Positions 1 through 8,221 are shown, counted from the stretch's first letter. The stretch is DNA of 64,000 nucleotides from an uncultured Croceitalea sp. (GCA_947499565.1 CANMOV010000001.1:806001-870000); one strand, 5' to 3'. Translations and numbers: made by a program. Notes: generated from the letters alone by a model not told the origin.

Positions 1-133
1 TAGCACCTCCTGGATAACCATATAACAAATCTACCCCCTCAGCTAAAAGACAATGAATAATAGCTTCTGCACCAGATATTTTTACAGTCTTTTCCTTTTT
101 GATTTGGATTTTCTTTTCTTTTAGTGTTTCCAT
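1..133 (-). CDS. ilvB: Acetolactate synthase large subunit, N-terminal fragment (runs off window)
   Basis: Only the first 44 codons are present; the gene continues beyond base 1. The ATG is the reverse complement of 131-133. A lysine-rich start is followed by ISGAEAIIHCLLAEGV and then YGYPGGA, which is the beginning of the pyrimidine-binding domain of thiamine-diphosphate-dependent acetolactate synthase. The enzyme condenses pyruvate with pyruvate or 2-ketobutyrate in valine, leucine and isoleucine synthesis. It starts 13 bp after the ilvD stop on the same strand, so the two are almost certainly co-transcribed. Confusion with another ThDP enzyme is possible in so short a piece, but the ilvD neighbour settles it. 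Confidence 0.88.
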   Translation of the reverse strand, partial: METLKEKKIQIKKEKTVKISGAEAIIHCLLAEGVDLLYGYPGGA

Positions 134-146
134 CTTTCAAAATATT

Positions 147-1823
147 TTAGAATTCATCAGTAACGCAACCTTCAGCAGCTGATGATACCGAGCGAGCATA
201 CTTATATAACACTCCTTTTTTAAACTTTAACTGAGGTTCCACCCAAGCAGCTTTTCTTTTAGCAAGTTCCTCTTTAGTCACTTCTACATTAATAGCATTG
301 GTTTCAGCATCTATTACAATAGTATCGCCATCATTAACTAAACCAATTACGCCTCCTTCTTGAGCCTCGGGAGAAATATGCCCTACTACAAAACCATGCG
401 TTCCTCCAGAAAAACGGCCGTCCGTAATAAGTGCAACATCTTTACCAAGACCTGCCCCCATAATAGCTGCAGTTGGTTTAAGCATTTCTGGCATTCCAGG
501 TCCGCCCTTAGGACCCTCATAGCGTATAACTACAACATCACCTTTTTTAACCTTCCCAGTTCTTATTCCGTCATTAGCGTCATACTCACTATTAAATACT
601 TTTGCAGTACCCTTAAACACAAGCCCTTCCTTACCTGTAATTTTTGCAACAGATCCGTTCTCTGCTAGGTTTCCATATAACATGCGTAAATGTCCTGTTG
701 CTTTAATTGGATTCTCTAAAGGTCTAATCACATCTTGCCCTTCTTCCAAATCAGGAACATTTTCCAAGTTCTCTGCTAATGTTTTACCGGTAACAGTTAA
801 GCAATCGCCATGCAATAAACCGTTCTTTAATAAGTATTTTAATACCGCTGGTATTCCTCCAACACGGTGTACATCTTCCATTAAATATTTTCCACTTGGT
901 TTTAAATCCGCAATAAATGGAGTAGTATCACTTATGTGTTGAAAATCTTGAAGCGTGAATTCTATCTCAGCAGTTCGAGCAATAGCTAAAAAGTGAAGTA
1001 CTGCATTTGTTGAGCCACCCATAATAGTGACTAATCGAATGGCATTTTCTAAAGATTTCCGAGTAACAATATCCAAAGGCTTAATATCATTTTCTATAAG
1101 ATATCGCATCTGTTTTCCAGCAGCCAAACATTCTACCTCTTTGTTATCACTAATTGCGGGATTCGAAGAATTATATGGTAAGGACATTCCAAGAGCTTCA
1201 ATTGCAGAAGCCATAGTATTAGCGGTATACATTCCTCCACATGCTCCTGCACCTGGAATTGATTTTTTAATAATATTTTTAAACTCTTTCTCCTCCATTG
1301 TTCCCGCCACTTTTTCACCCCAAGCCTCAAAAGCAGAAACAATGTCTAATTTCTTATCATTATGGCAACCAGAAGCAATAGTTCCTCCATAAACTAAAAT
1401 AGCTGGGCGGTTAAGTCTTAGCATAGCCATTAAGGCACCCGGCATGTTCTTATCACATCCGACTACCGTTACCAGAGCATCATAAGACATCCCTTGTACT
1501 ACAGTTTCCATTGAATCTGCTATGACATCACGAGATGGTAGCGAAAAACGCATTCCCGGGGTACCCATAGAAATGCCATCACTTACACCAATTGTATTGA
1601 ATATAAGGCCAACAGTTTCTTTAGAGTTTACTCCCTCTTTAACCAATTTAGCAAGGTCATTCAAATGCATATTACATGGATTTCCTTCATAACCAGTACT
1701 AGCGATACCAACTAATGGTTTTTCAAAATCCTCATCCTTAAAACCAATCGCGTAAAGCATTGCTTGGGCTGCAGGTTGTGTAGGGTCCTGTGTTACGTTT
1801 TTGCTATATTTATTTAATTCCAT
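147..1823 (-). CDS. ilvD: Dihydroxy-acid dehydratase
   Basis: Dehydrates 2,3-dihydroxy-isovalerate and -methylvalerate to the 2-keto acids of valine and isoleucine, using an iron-sulfur cluster in the cytoplasm. The 558-residue length is normal for the family. The three cluster cysteines are at expected places: C50 (GNPCNMH), C123 (GCDKNMPG) and C195 (GACGGMYTA). The C-terminal half has the usual GGPGMPEM and GRFSGG segments. It is the first structural gene of a minus-strand ilv operon continuing into ilvB. A roughly 190-nt leader separates it from an upstream terminator hairpin, consistent with control by attenuation. Confidence 0.97.
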   Translation of the reverse strand: MELNKYSKNVTQDPTQPAAQAMLYAIGFKDEDFEKPLVGIASTGYEGNPCNMHLNDLAKLVKEGVNSKETVGLIFNTIGVSDGISMGTPGMRFSLPSRDVIADSMETVVQGMSYDALVTVVGCDKNMPGALMAMLRLNRPAILVYGGTIASGCHNDKKLDIVSAFEAWGEKVAGTMEEKEFKNIIKKSIPGAGACGGMYTANTMASAIEALGMSLPYNSSNPAISDNKEVECLAAGKQMRYLIENDIKPLDIVTRKSLENAIRLVTIMGGSTNAVLHFLAIARTAEIEFTLQDFQHISDTTPFIADLKPSGKYLMEDVHRVGGIPAVLKYLLKNGLLHGDCLTVTGKTLAENLENVPDLEEGQDVIRPLENPIKATGHLRMLYGNLAENGSVAKITGKEGLVFKGTAKVFNSEYDANDGIRTGKVKKGDVVVIRYEGPKGGPGMPEMLKPTAAIMGAGLGKDVALITDGRFSGGTHGFVVGHISPEAQEGGVIGLVNDGDTIVIDAETNAINVEVTKEELAKRKAAWVEPQLKFKKGVLYKYARSVSSAAEGCVTDEF

Positions 1824-2017
1824 TAAAAGTTTCTTTCAAAATGTTTAAAAGCGTTGAAAATACTTTACTAACCAAAAATAATTGTTTCAAATACCGTAAT
1901 ATTTTAACAGTTCTGAATGTGCTAAATTCATTTAAAAAATTATATGCTTAAACACTTGACTAACAATATTTTAAATCAAAATAAAATACCACATTCACTT
2001 ATCTTAAATACATGCAT

Positions 2018-2051
2018 AAAAAAAGCCTGTATCGGTTAGATACAGGCTTTT
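2018..2051 (-). terminator. Intrinsic terminator in the ilv leader (attenuator hairpin)
   Basis: Read on the minus strand, AAAAGCCTGTATC pairs perfectly over 13 bp with GATACAGGCTTTT around a TAACC loop and is followed at once by a run of T (2024-2018). There is no gene end upstream on this strand, so it is not an ordinary 3' terminator. It sits about 195 nt before the ilvD start and 20 nt after the stop codon of an Ile-rich leader ORF, the position of a transcription attenuator. Because the arms are A-rich/T-rich it could in principle also stop plus-strand transcripts. Confidence 0.85.
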
Positions 2052-2073
2052 CTATTACAACAAAGTCCGTATC
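2039..2073 (-). promoter_or_regulatory. Predicted antiterminator of the ilv attenuator
   Basis: On the minus strand the segment 2073-2062 reads GATACGGACTTT, a near copy of the terminator 3' arm GATACAGGCTTTT. It can therefore pair with the terminator 5' arm (2051-2039): GATAC with GTATC, GG with CC, and CTTT with AAAG, with two single-base bulges and a 10-nt loop. Formation of this hairpin would exclude the terminator. The leader ORF stop codon (2074-2072) overlaps the first bases of this segment, so a ribosome finishing the leader would cover it, and one stalled on the Ile codons would leave it free. Confidence 0.7.
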
Positions 2074-2128
2074 ATTCCATTTCTGGAATAATAATGACAT
2101 TGATAATATTAGTTGTGTTTTTTACCAC
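2072..2128 (-). CDS. Leader peptide of the ilv operon (18 codons, Ile/Val-rich)
   Basis: A minus-strand ORF opens after an in-frame TGA with GTG and encodes MVKNTTNIINVIIIPEME. It holds five isoleucines (two, then three in a row), two valine codons counting the GTG-adjacent GTA, and two threonines, in a layout like the VVVIIIPP stretch of the enterobacterial ilvG leader. Codons 15-18 lie in a small hairpin with a GAAA loop (2090-2075). The stop overlaps the antiterminator segment. GTG is the only canonical start in this frame, and a promoter-like box ends 4 nt before it, so translation may be leaderless. The role is inferred from composition and RNA architecture, not from homology. Confidence 0.7.
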   Translation of the reverse strand: MVKNTTNIINVIIIPEME

Positions 2129-2132
2129 AGGT

Positions 2133-2163
2133 CAAGATTACATAAAATATTCTTTAAATCCAA
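2133..2163 (-). promoter_or_regulatory. Candidate promoter of the ilv leader
   Basis: On the minus strand TTG (2163-2161), a 20-nt spacer and TAATCTTG (2140-2133) match the Bacteroidota housekeeping promoter pattern TTG-N19-21-TAnnTTTG with one mismatch in the -7 box. Transcription would begin next to the GTG of the leader peptide. Confidence 0.5.
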
Positions 2164-2178
2164 TCAACTTCATATTAA

Positions 2179-2186
2179 TATATTTG
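2179..2186 (+). promoter_or_regulatory. Candidate -7 box of the nitroreductase gene
   Basis: TATATTTG is an exact match to the Bacteroidota -7 consensus TAnnTTTG. It ends five bases before the chosen ATG at 2192, so a transcript from it would be nearly or fully leaderless. No convincing TTG -33 box is seen at the right distance. Confidence 0.4.
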
Positions 2187-2191
2187 TCTCT

Positions 2192-2920
2192 ATGGAAAAA
2201 ACTGTTACAGAGGCTATTAATTACAGACGTTCTGTTCGCATCTTTAAAGAGCATATAGAATTAGATACCGAAAAAGTAAAGGATTGCATTAAAAATGCAA
2301 CATTAGCAGCAACTAGTAGTAATCTTCAACTTTGGGAGTTTTATCATATTACGGACAAGGCAATACTAAATAAAATGACCAAGGCATGTTTAGGTCAGAA
2401 TGCTGCTAAATATTCCAAACAGCTGCTTGTTGTCGTTGCCAGAAAGGACTTATGGTCTAAGCGAGCTAAAGCAAATGCTGCATATTTAAAAAGCACCTTA
2501 AACGGTAAACCAAAAACCGAATACACCAAACGAGAAAAGTTTGCATTGTCATATTATGAAAAACTAATTCCTACTGTTTATACTGAATTTTTGGGAATAC
2601 TTGGCTGGCTTAAGTATTTGGTTTTTCAAGTCGTTGGGCTTTTTAAACCAATTTATCGGCAAACTCGAAATTCTGATATGCGCATAGTGGCTCATAAAAG
2701 TGCTGGGTTAGCAGCTCAAAATTTCATGATTAGCATGGCCGCTATTGGCTATGACACTTGTCCTATGGAAGGCAGTGATACGCTAAGAATCAAAAAAATA
2801 TTGAAGCTTTCTAGGGGTGCTGAAATTAATATGGTAATAGGCTGCGGAATTCGCGATGAAAAAGGAATTTACGGTGAACGTTTTCGTATACCTTTCAAAG
2901 ACGTTTATTTTAAGGTTTAA
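2192..2920 (+). CDS. Nitroreductase family FMN-dependent oxidoreductase
   Basis: A 242-residue cytoplasmic nitroreductase-fold protein. The N-terminus (TVTEAINYRRSVRIFKEH) carries the family signature of paired arginines and a serine that contact FMN phosphate, and NATLAATSSNLQLWEF is the usual flavin-side segment. The reading frame is open for another 60 codons upstream, but that part crosses the ilv attenuator and is not protein-like, so the ATG at 2192 is taken. Substrate is unknown. Its stop lies 11 bp inside the end of the convergent pxpC gene, with no terminator between them. Confidence 0.85.
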   Translation: MEKTVTEAINYRRSVRIFKEHIELDTEKVKDCIKNATLAATSSNLQLWEFYHITDKAILNKMTKACLGQNAAKYSKQLLVVVARKDLWSKRAKANAAYLKSTLNGKPKTEYTKREKFALSYYEKLIPTVYTEFLGILGWLKYLVFQVVGLFKPIYRQTRNSDMRIVAHKSAGLAAQNFMISMAAIGYDTCPMEGSDTLRIKKILKLSRGAEINMVIGCGIRDEKGIYGERFRIPFKDVYFKV

Positions 2921-3755
2921 ACATTTTAAATTTAAGTTTATCTGTAGATTTTTTTTGCGCCAAAATACAAATTGCTTCCTCGCTTAGCTGCAAAATCCTT
3001 GGATACCCTCCAGTTGTTTGCCCATCTTTCATTAGAATAATTATCTTTCCGGAAGGAGTTAATTGTACTGTGCCTGGTTGCGTTGCTGAAGTTAAAATCG
3101 TTTTCGAATGACCAGTTATCGTTTCGTTCAATTGATATGCCATTCTATTGTTGTCTTTAGAAACAGAGAACTCTTTTAAAAAGAGATCCTCTAATTGCTT
3201 TTTGCCAAGCATTTTATATTCTGGACCTTGGTACACTTCTAGTAAATTGATGTCTAAATAAGTGTCCATCTGAAGCTCTGAAATTTTTGGTGCAAAAGAG
3301 CCGCATTCGTTAAATTCAATTTCTTGTAATTCCGAAATACATTTAGTTGCTGTTAGTGGATAGTAATGTGATTGACTCCCTAAAACTGGAGTCGTTTTAA
3401 ATCCATCTTTTACTGCCAAATAACTTCTAAAACCTTTTTCTAATCTTCCGTAAGATAAAATATCTCCTTTTAAGGCCTTATAAACTTTGTAGTTGTCTAT
3501 TGGCTTATTATTCAAGGTTGGGGATAACCAAGCTCCTCCAAGAGCTATATACGTATCATTTTCAAATAATAAAGTGGGACCAGTCATTGTAATTTCCAGA
3601 ACAGCAGCGTTTAAATTGTTTTCAAGCAATCTATTTGCTCTTGATACAGAAACCATATCCATTGCACCAGAAACTGGAACTCCTTTATCACGATATCCAT
3701 ACCGACCATTGTCCTGTATAGTTGTAAAAAAACCAGATTTAAGTACTTTAAGCAT
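2910..3755 (-). CDS. pxpC: 5-oxoprolinase subunit C (biotin-dependent carboxyltransferase-like)
   Basis: A 281-residue protein of the KipA/AHS2 (cyclophilin-like) family. It opens with LKSGFFTTIQDNGRYGYRDKGVPVSGAMD, of which the QDNGRYG..G.PVSGAMD pattern is the family hallmark; the later TSATQPGTVQLTPSGKIIILM and GGYPRI segments also fit. With PxpA and PxpB it forms the ATP-dependent enzyme that opens 5-oxoproline (pyroglutamate) to glutamate. The ATG overlaps the end of pxpB by 8 bp, so translation is probably coupled. It is the last gene of the operon and overlaps the convergent nitroreductase end. Confidence 0.93.
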   Translation of the reverse strand: MLKVLKSGFFTTIQDNGRYGYRDKGVPVSGAMDMVSVSRANRLLENNLNAAVLEITMTGPTLLFENDTYIALGGAWLSPTLNNKPIDNYKVYKALKGDILSYGRLEKGFRSYLAVKDGFKTTPVLGSQSHYYPLTATKCISELQEIEFNECGSFAPKISELQMDTYLDINLLEVYQGPEYKMLGKKQLEDLFLKEFSVSKDNNRMAYQLNETITGHSKTILTSATQPGTVQLTPSGKIIILMKDGQTTGGYPRILQLSEEAICILAQKKSTDKLKFKMFKP

Positions 3756-4479
3756 TTAAGGAAATTTTTTCTGGTTTATAAATCCCTACTTCTCCTTCTA
3801 TTTTATGGAGGTCATATTCCGCCCGTGAAATAGATTCGAATTTTATTTTATCGCCCACATTAACAAAACAAGGTTCTTTAGCATTCGAATTAAATATTGG
3901 GATAGGACAATTGCCTATGATATTCCAGCCGCCAGGAGATTCCTGTGGATAAATACCTGTTTGCTTTCCTGCTAGACCCACAGCCCCTTTAGTAACTTTT
4001 AACCTAGGCACGTCTTTTCTTTTAGTTTCTATTTTTCCTGGCAAACCTCCTAAATACATAAAACCTGGGAGAAAGCCAATGCCGTAAACCGTATAGTTAT
4101 GGGAAGAATGAATTTTTATTAGTTCCTCGGGGGTCATATTAAGATTGGAAGCAACTTCTCTTATATCAATTCCAAACTCAACATCGTAACATACAGGAAT
4201 CTTCCAAAGAACCTTTTCCGTTTTAATTAAAGTTCTGTTTTTCTCATAAAGACTTGGGATTTTTTTTTCTAACTTTTCAAGATTAAAATTGGTAGTATTA
4301 GAGATAATAGCAATTGAATTGTATGCTGGTACAAACTCGAAATTAGCATCTAATTCTGATTCTAATAGAGCTTTAAACCTAATGATATCCTCTAAAATAG
4401 CCTCCTCAACTTTATTGGGCCACTCAATAAGAATAGCTTTCTCGCCAAAAGTCTTTAATGTAATGGGGTAACTTTTCAC
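3748..4479 (-). CDS. pxpB: 5-oxoprolinase subunit B (KipI family)
   Basis: A 243-residue protein of the KipI/AHS1 family. Typical blocks are VPAYNSIAII near residue 60, the IPVCYDVEFGIDI segment, and GIGFLPGFMYLGGLP with RLKVTKGAVGLAGKQTGIYP and SPGGWNIIG downstream. It partners PxpC in ATP-dependent 5-oxoproline cleavage. The start is GTG, and the sequence GTGA overlaps the pxpA stop by 4 bp, a sign of coupled translation. In Bacillus the homologue KipI was first described as a kinase inhibitor, but the pxpA and pxpC neighbours argue for the metabolic role. Confidence 0.93.
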   Translation of the reverse strand: MKSYPITLKTFGEKAILIEWPNKVEEAILEDIIRFKALLESELDANFEFVPAYNSIAIISNTTNFNLEKLEKKIPSLYEKNRTLIKTEKVLWKIPVCYDVEFGIDIREVASNLNMTPEELIKIHSSHNYTVYGIGFLPGFMYLGGLPGKIETKRKDVPRLKVTKGAVGLAGKQTGIYPQESPGGWNIIGNCPIPIFNSNAKEPCFVNVGDKIKFESISRAEYDLHKIEGEVGIYKPEKISLNA

Positions 4480-5219
4480 TTGCTAATTTGAATTCTTCTT
4501 TTTGGTAATTCATTTGAAAGATACGTTAATATTTCAATAGCATTTGGAGTATCACCATGAATACAAAAAGTATCTGCTTTTATTTTCTTTATACTCCCAG
4601 ATATTGTTTTAACAGCGTTGTCTTCAACTATCCGAAGAACATGCTCAAATACTTTTTTCTCATCTAGAATTAACGAATCTTTTTCTTTTCTGGAAACCAA
4701 GGTCAAATCGTCATTGTAATTCCTATCACAAAAGACTTCATACCTTATAGCAAAACCTCTTTCTTTAGCTATTTTAGCAACTACAGACTTATATGGTACA
4801 TAAAGTATTGCCTTTTTCTTAAATTCATGTATTGCTTCCAAAAAAGTAATTGCAACTTTATTATTCTTAGCTATCTCATTATATAATGCTCCGTGCGGTT
4901 TAATATGATTCATAGTAACACCTGCTGAAACTATTACTTTTAAAAAGGTATTAACCTGATGCTTTAGCGTTTCTTTAAGCTCTTTCTCCGTAATATCAAG
5001 TGCAACTCTTCCAAAATTATCTTTATCAGGATAACTAGGGTGAGCGCCTACTTTAACCTTATGCTTATTAGCTAATAATCCTATTTCACGAATAGTGTCC
5101 TCATCACCTGCATGTCCACCGCACGCAATATTACAAGAAGAAATAAACGGAAACAGCTCAGGTTCGTTCCCAATACCTTCACCAACATCACAATTAATAT
5201 CAATATTCTTACCGTTCAT
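4476..5219 (-). CDS. pxpA: 5-oxoprolinase subunit A (LamB/YcsF family)
   Basis: A 247-residue protein with the LamB/YcsF signature: DINCDVGEGIGNEPEL at the start, SSCNIACGGHAGDEDTI around residue 30, and VGAHPSYPDKDNFGR at about 56-70. It is the third component of the bacterial 5-oxoprolinase complex. The ATG follows directly on the stop of the transporter gene with no spacer. The order transporter-pxpA-pxpB-pxpC resembles the ycsF-ycsG-kipI-kipA cluster of Bacillus subtilis, where YcsG is also NRAMP-like. Confidence 0.94.
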   Translation of the reverse strand: MNGKNIDINCDVGEGIGNEPELFPFISSCNIACGGHAGDEDTIREIGLLANKHKVKVGAHPSYPDKDNFGRVALDITEKELKETLKHQVNTFLKVIVSAGVTMNHIKPHGALYNEIAKNNKVAITFLEAIHEFKKKAILYVPYKSVVAKIAKERGFAIRYEVFCDRNYNDDLTLVSRKEKDSLILDEKKVFEHVLRIVEDNAVKTISGSIKKIKADTFCIHGDTPNAIEILTYLSNELPKRRIQISK

Positions 5220-6413
5220 TTAAAATATTCCAAAGACTTTAAAAATGCTTTTTGCGCCAAGAAGAATGGATAGCCCAATAATTAAAAATCCAATTATATT
5301 TTGGAACAAGGTATTCTTATATTTTCCCATCACATTTTTCTTATTCACTATCCATACTAACAGAATTGCTATAACTGGTAATAACATTCCATTTGCAACC
5401 TGAGCAAATTTTATGATCTCTATAGGTTTAATCTCAAAGGATAGTGATAAAACTCCTAAAAACAATATACTTATCCATACCAAACGAAACTTCCAATCTT
5501 TTAGACCAACACTCCATCCAAAACAACTGTTTGCAACATAAGCAGCAGCTAAAGGAGCAGTTATTGAAGATGTAATGCCAGCTGCAAAAAGCCCTATTCC
5601 CATAAAATATTTTGCATTACCACCAAACAACGGCTCCAATCCTTTGGCAAGGTCTAAAGCTCCTGTTACTTCATTAATAGGAATAGCCGTAGCAGCAATT
5701 ATAATCGCCATAGAAACAATACCACCAATACCAATAGAAATTACAGTATCTCTTCTGGCATCTTTTAAATCACTTTTTAATTTCCATTTCTCATTTACAA
5801 GTGAAGCATGCAAAAAAAGGTTATACGGAACGATCGTGGTGCCGACCAATGCTATAATTGTTAACAGACTCTCTCTTGGAAAAGAAGGAACTAATAGCCC
5901 TTTTACAACTGAGAAAATTGCTGGCTTGGTTAGTATAGCTGTTATGATAAATGAAATACTCATTAAAAAAATTAAGCCTACAAAAACTTTTTCCAGCATT
6001 TTATAACTCCCCATCCATAATAAGATAAAAGCCAAAAAACCAATAATAAAAGGATAGTAATTTAAGAAGTCCTCGCCAAAAAGGGCTTGCATTCCTAATG
6101 TTGCACCACCAATATTACCAGCTTCATAAGCCGCATTACCAATTAAAATGGCCCCTAAAATTATTCCCGCGACTATAAACCTAATCCATTTAGATTCTAA
6201 TTGTTCTTTAATTACATTAGCTAAGCCCCTTCGGGTTATAATACCCAAACGAGCCGCCATCTCTTGTAAAACCATTGTAGCTAAAATCGACAATAGCATT
6301 GCCCATAGCAAGGCATAACCAAAACCTACTCCGGCTAAGGTACAGGCAGTTATAGTCCCAGGACCAATAAAAGCTGCTGCGACTAAAACACCAGGTCCAA
6401 TTTTTTTAAACAT
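5220..6413 (-). CDS. NRAMP-family transporter linked to 5-oxoprolinase
   Basis: A 397-residue inner-membrane protein with about eleven hydrophobic helices and an NRAMP fold. The ATG at 6413 gives the usual short N-terminus (MFKKIGPGVLVAAAFIGPGT); the frame could extend 11 codons to a TTG at 6446, which is less likely. The metal site of true Mn/Fe transporters is not conserved: the TM1 DPGN motif is G17-P-G-T20 and the TM6 MPHN motif is V195-P-Y-N198. Being first in the pxp operon, it probably brings in 5-oxoproline or a related compound or ion needed for it; substrate is inferred from context only. Confidence 0.85.
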   Translation of the reverse strand: MFKKIGPGVLVAAAFIGPGTITACTLAGVGFGYALLWAMLLSILATMVLQEMAARLGIITRRGLANVIKEQLESKWIRFIVAGIILGAILIGNAAYEAGNIGGATLGMQALFGEDFLNYYPFIIGFLAFILLWMGSYKMLEKVFVGLIFLMSISFIITAILTKPAIFSVVKGLLVPSFPRESLLTIIALVGTTIVPYNLFLHASLVNEKWKLKSDLKDARRDTVISIGIGGIVSMAIIIAATAIPINEVTGALDLAKGLEPLFGGNAKYFMGIGLFAAGITSSITAPLAAAYVANSCFGWSVGLKDWKFRLVWISILFLGVLSLSFEIKPIEIIKFAQVANGMLLPVIAILLVWIVNKKNVMGKYKNTLFQNIIGFLIIGLSILLGAKSIFKVFGIF

Positions 6414-6637
6414 AATACGTATAGCAATTACTAAAAACCATTTCAAGATAGTTGAAAAAGATGCATAGTCAACTAGGTTTTCACCACAATTTTAACATTT
6501 TAATTTGCCGTTTATCTAAAAAATTACCGTTCGTCTAAAACTTAGGTGTCATACATCGATTCTTAATACTATTCCAAAAAAGTTACTGTTATACTAATCC
6601 CAAATCTTAATATTAATACCAAAACGACCTACTTAAC

Positions 6638-7084
6638 ATGACCTGCAAAGATTGTGAAAAAAACATCGGCTATGAAGAGCACAAAAATTCTATGGATTCT
6701 CTTGGAGTAGAATTATGCGCAAGACATACTAAACTTATTAAAAAAGTAATATTAGACAACGGAACTCCTATCGAGGCCATTCATTTGTTCTACGCTTTAA
6801 AAGCCGCTGGAGTAAATCCTATGTTGGAATGGTGGGATGGCAAAAAATCTGTTGATATTGCTATATCTAGAGTAAAACTGAATATTGAAATTGATACCGA
6901 TTATGAGATGATTACTCATGATCAAGCTATTAATGACTTGGAACAAGCCATGCATTCCTTTAAAAATGGATTCACTACCATACGCATTCCGCATGTGGTT
7001 ATCAAATACTATTTGATTGATACCGTTAAAAACATACAAGGAATTATTGAAGGTTTAAGAGCGAACATAAAGGTTGTGGGTTAA
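6638..7084 (+). CDS. Small zinc-motif protein with DUF559/Vsr-like nuclease fold
   Basis: A 148-residue protein without a named family. The N-terminus has four potential zinc ligands (C3, C6, C27, H30). The rest resembles the PD-(D/E)XK-fold DUF559/Vsr group: SVDIAIS with D73, then KLNIEID with E84 and D86, H94 in MITHDQAINDLEQAM, and GFTTIRIPHVVI as the last strand. This order matches the acidic catalytic pattern of such nucleases, but the usual lysine is absent. It stands alone between diverging units, with about 220 bp upstream. A DNA-repair or defence nuclease role is only a suggestion. Confidence 0.55.
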   Translation: MTCKDCEKNIGYEEHKNSMDSLGVELCARHTKLIKKVILDNGTPIEAIHLFYALKAAGVNPMLEWWDGKKSVDIAISRVKLNIEIDTDYEMITHDQAINDLEQAMHSFKNGFTTIRIPHVVIKYYLIDTVKNIQGIIEGLRANIKVVG

Positions 7085-7371
7085 ACAATTCTAAGCTAAC
7101 CATACCACTTTATCTAGACGACGAAGCTTTGTTATGAAAACAATGTGATAGTCACAATTGTAATACACCTATGTTAAATTTCTATATTTACTCATCTTAA
7201 AAGAGTTTTAGATGGTAAATCTATGAGATGATATAGTCCACGAAACATAACCATCTTTTCTAATTAGTTAGGTTTTAAAATGGTAAATAAAATTCAAACA
7301 GCTTCTTAGTATATTATACTGAGTAATACTGAAACCTGTTTAAATGTAAAATGCTCATGATAATTTAAGCT
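7085..7371 (+). other. Gene-free stretch
   Basis: No ORF, tRNA or clear hairpin terminator is seen. Two similar short stretches (near 7208 and 7274, around ATGGTAAAT) hint at decayed duplication, but nothing can be assigned. Confidence 0.4.
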
Positions 7372-8031
7372 ATGAAAAGTTTTATTGAAAAAGTCAGAGA
7401 TAAAAGTATCCCCGATTTATCCCGATTATTATATGCGAAAATATGGGATAGGTGCTTTGATTTCAAGTATAATCTTGAAACAAGCTCCCATGTTCATTTG
7501 GAAAATTTGGATTTTAGTGACGAGCAAAAAAAACATTTCTATTGGTATGAAGGCACCTATGTTGTTCAGCTTAGAAAGTTATTTAACAAACTTCAAATTC
7601 CAAAAGAAAAAGTTTTTGTCGATATAGGTTCAGGAAAAGGTCGTGTCCTATTGATAGCTGCCGAATATGGGTTTAAGAAAATAAAGGGTGTGGAATTGTC
7701 TTCTAATTTATGTGAAATTGCAAAAAAAAATCTAAGCGTATTTATAAGTAAAAAAAAATACAGCTCTGATATAGAGGTAATTAACAAAAATGCTTTGCAT
7801 TACAATTTTACAGATGATGAGGATATTTTTTTTCTTTATAATCCTTTTGGCGAGCAGGTTTTGAGACAATTCATTGTCAATATTAAAAACTCAATACTAC
7901 GCAATAAAAGAAGTGTAAAAATAATTTATGTAAATCCAATTCATAGCAACGCCATTAAAGAGAACATTGCTGTAGCTAAAACAGTAAGTTTCCGTTTATA
8001 CGGTACAAAGTTTATAATATTTGATGTTTAA
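7372..8031 (+). CDS. Class I SAM-dependent methyltransferase
   Basis: A 219-residue cytoplasmic protein. Motif I is VFVDIGSGKGRVLLIAA (D84-G90), followed by IKGVELSSNLCEIAKKN, whose acidic residue would bind the ribose of S-adenosylmethionine. A motif-IV-like FFLYNPFG (N157-P-F) suggests a polar or planar methyl acceptor. The N-terminal 60 residues, rich in aromatic and charged residues, precede the Rossmann domain. The substrate cannot be told. The neighbouring genes are unrelated accessory genes, and the flanking DNA shows signs of rearrangement (duplicate comM end at 8111). Confidence 0.8.
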   Translation: MKSFIEKVRDKSIPDLSRLLYAKIWDRCFDFKYNLETSSHVHLENLDFSDEQKKHFYWYEGTYVVQLRKLFNKLQIPKEKVFVDIGSGKGRVLLIAAEYGFKKIKGVELSSNLCEIAKKNLSVFISKKKYSSDIEVINKNALHYNFTDDEDIFFLYNPFGEQVLRQFIVNIKNSILRNKRSVKIIYVNPIHSNAIKENIAVAKTVSFRLYGTKFIIFDV

Positions 8032-8110
8032 GAAGCTGTTCTTGAATTAATAGAAGACCTAGTAACCTGTGCTGATGGAAAATTATCAAAGGAGGTACAA
8101 TCAAAGCAAC

Positions 8111-8221
8111 CTACCCCAACCATCCCTCTCTATCCAAACTACGGTATTGTATAGCTTCGGAAATATGGTCGCCATTAATCGCAATCGCCTTTTCCAAATC
8201 GGCTATAGTTCTAGCTACTTT
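8111..8221 (-). pseudogene. Orphan copy of the comM 3' end (111 bp)
   Basis: This segment repeats the last 111 bp of comM at 10524-10634, in the same orientation, with three mismatches. Translated on the minus strand it keeps the frame through [12 protein letters not shown] and the stop codon. All three differences are synonymous (GTA/GTT, TTG/CTG, GGA/GGT). The homology fades at about 8222, where the rest of comM is missing. It is best read as the old end of comM left behind when DNA carrying the 8352-10523 gene and another comM end arrived. The short open stretch at 8032-8110 just before it has no start codon and no recognisable product. Confidence 0.85.

Noticed and set aside
2012-2191. 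Longer N-terminus for the nitroreductase (start at 2012)
   Set aside because: The extra 60 residues cross the ilv attenuator hairpin and have no family similarity; the family motif begins right after the ATG at 2192.
6414-6446. TTG start extending the NRAMP-like protein by 11 residues
   Set aside because: An ATG at 6413 gives the usual short N-terminus; the extension is not typical and TTG starts are rare.
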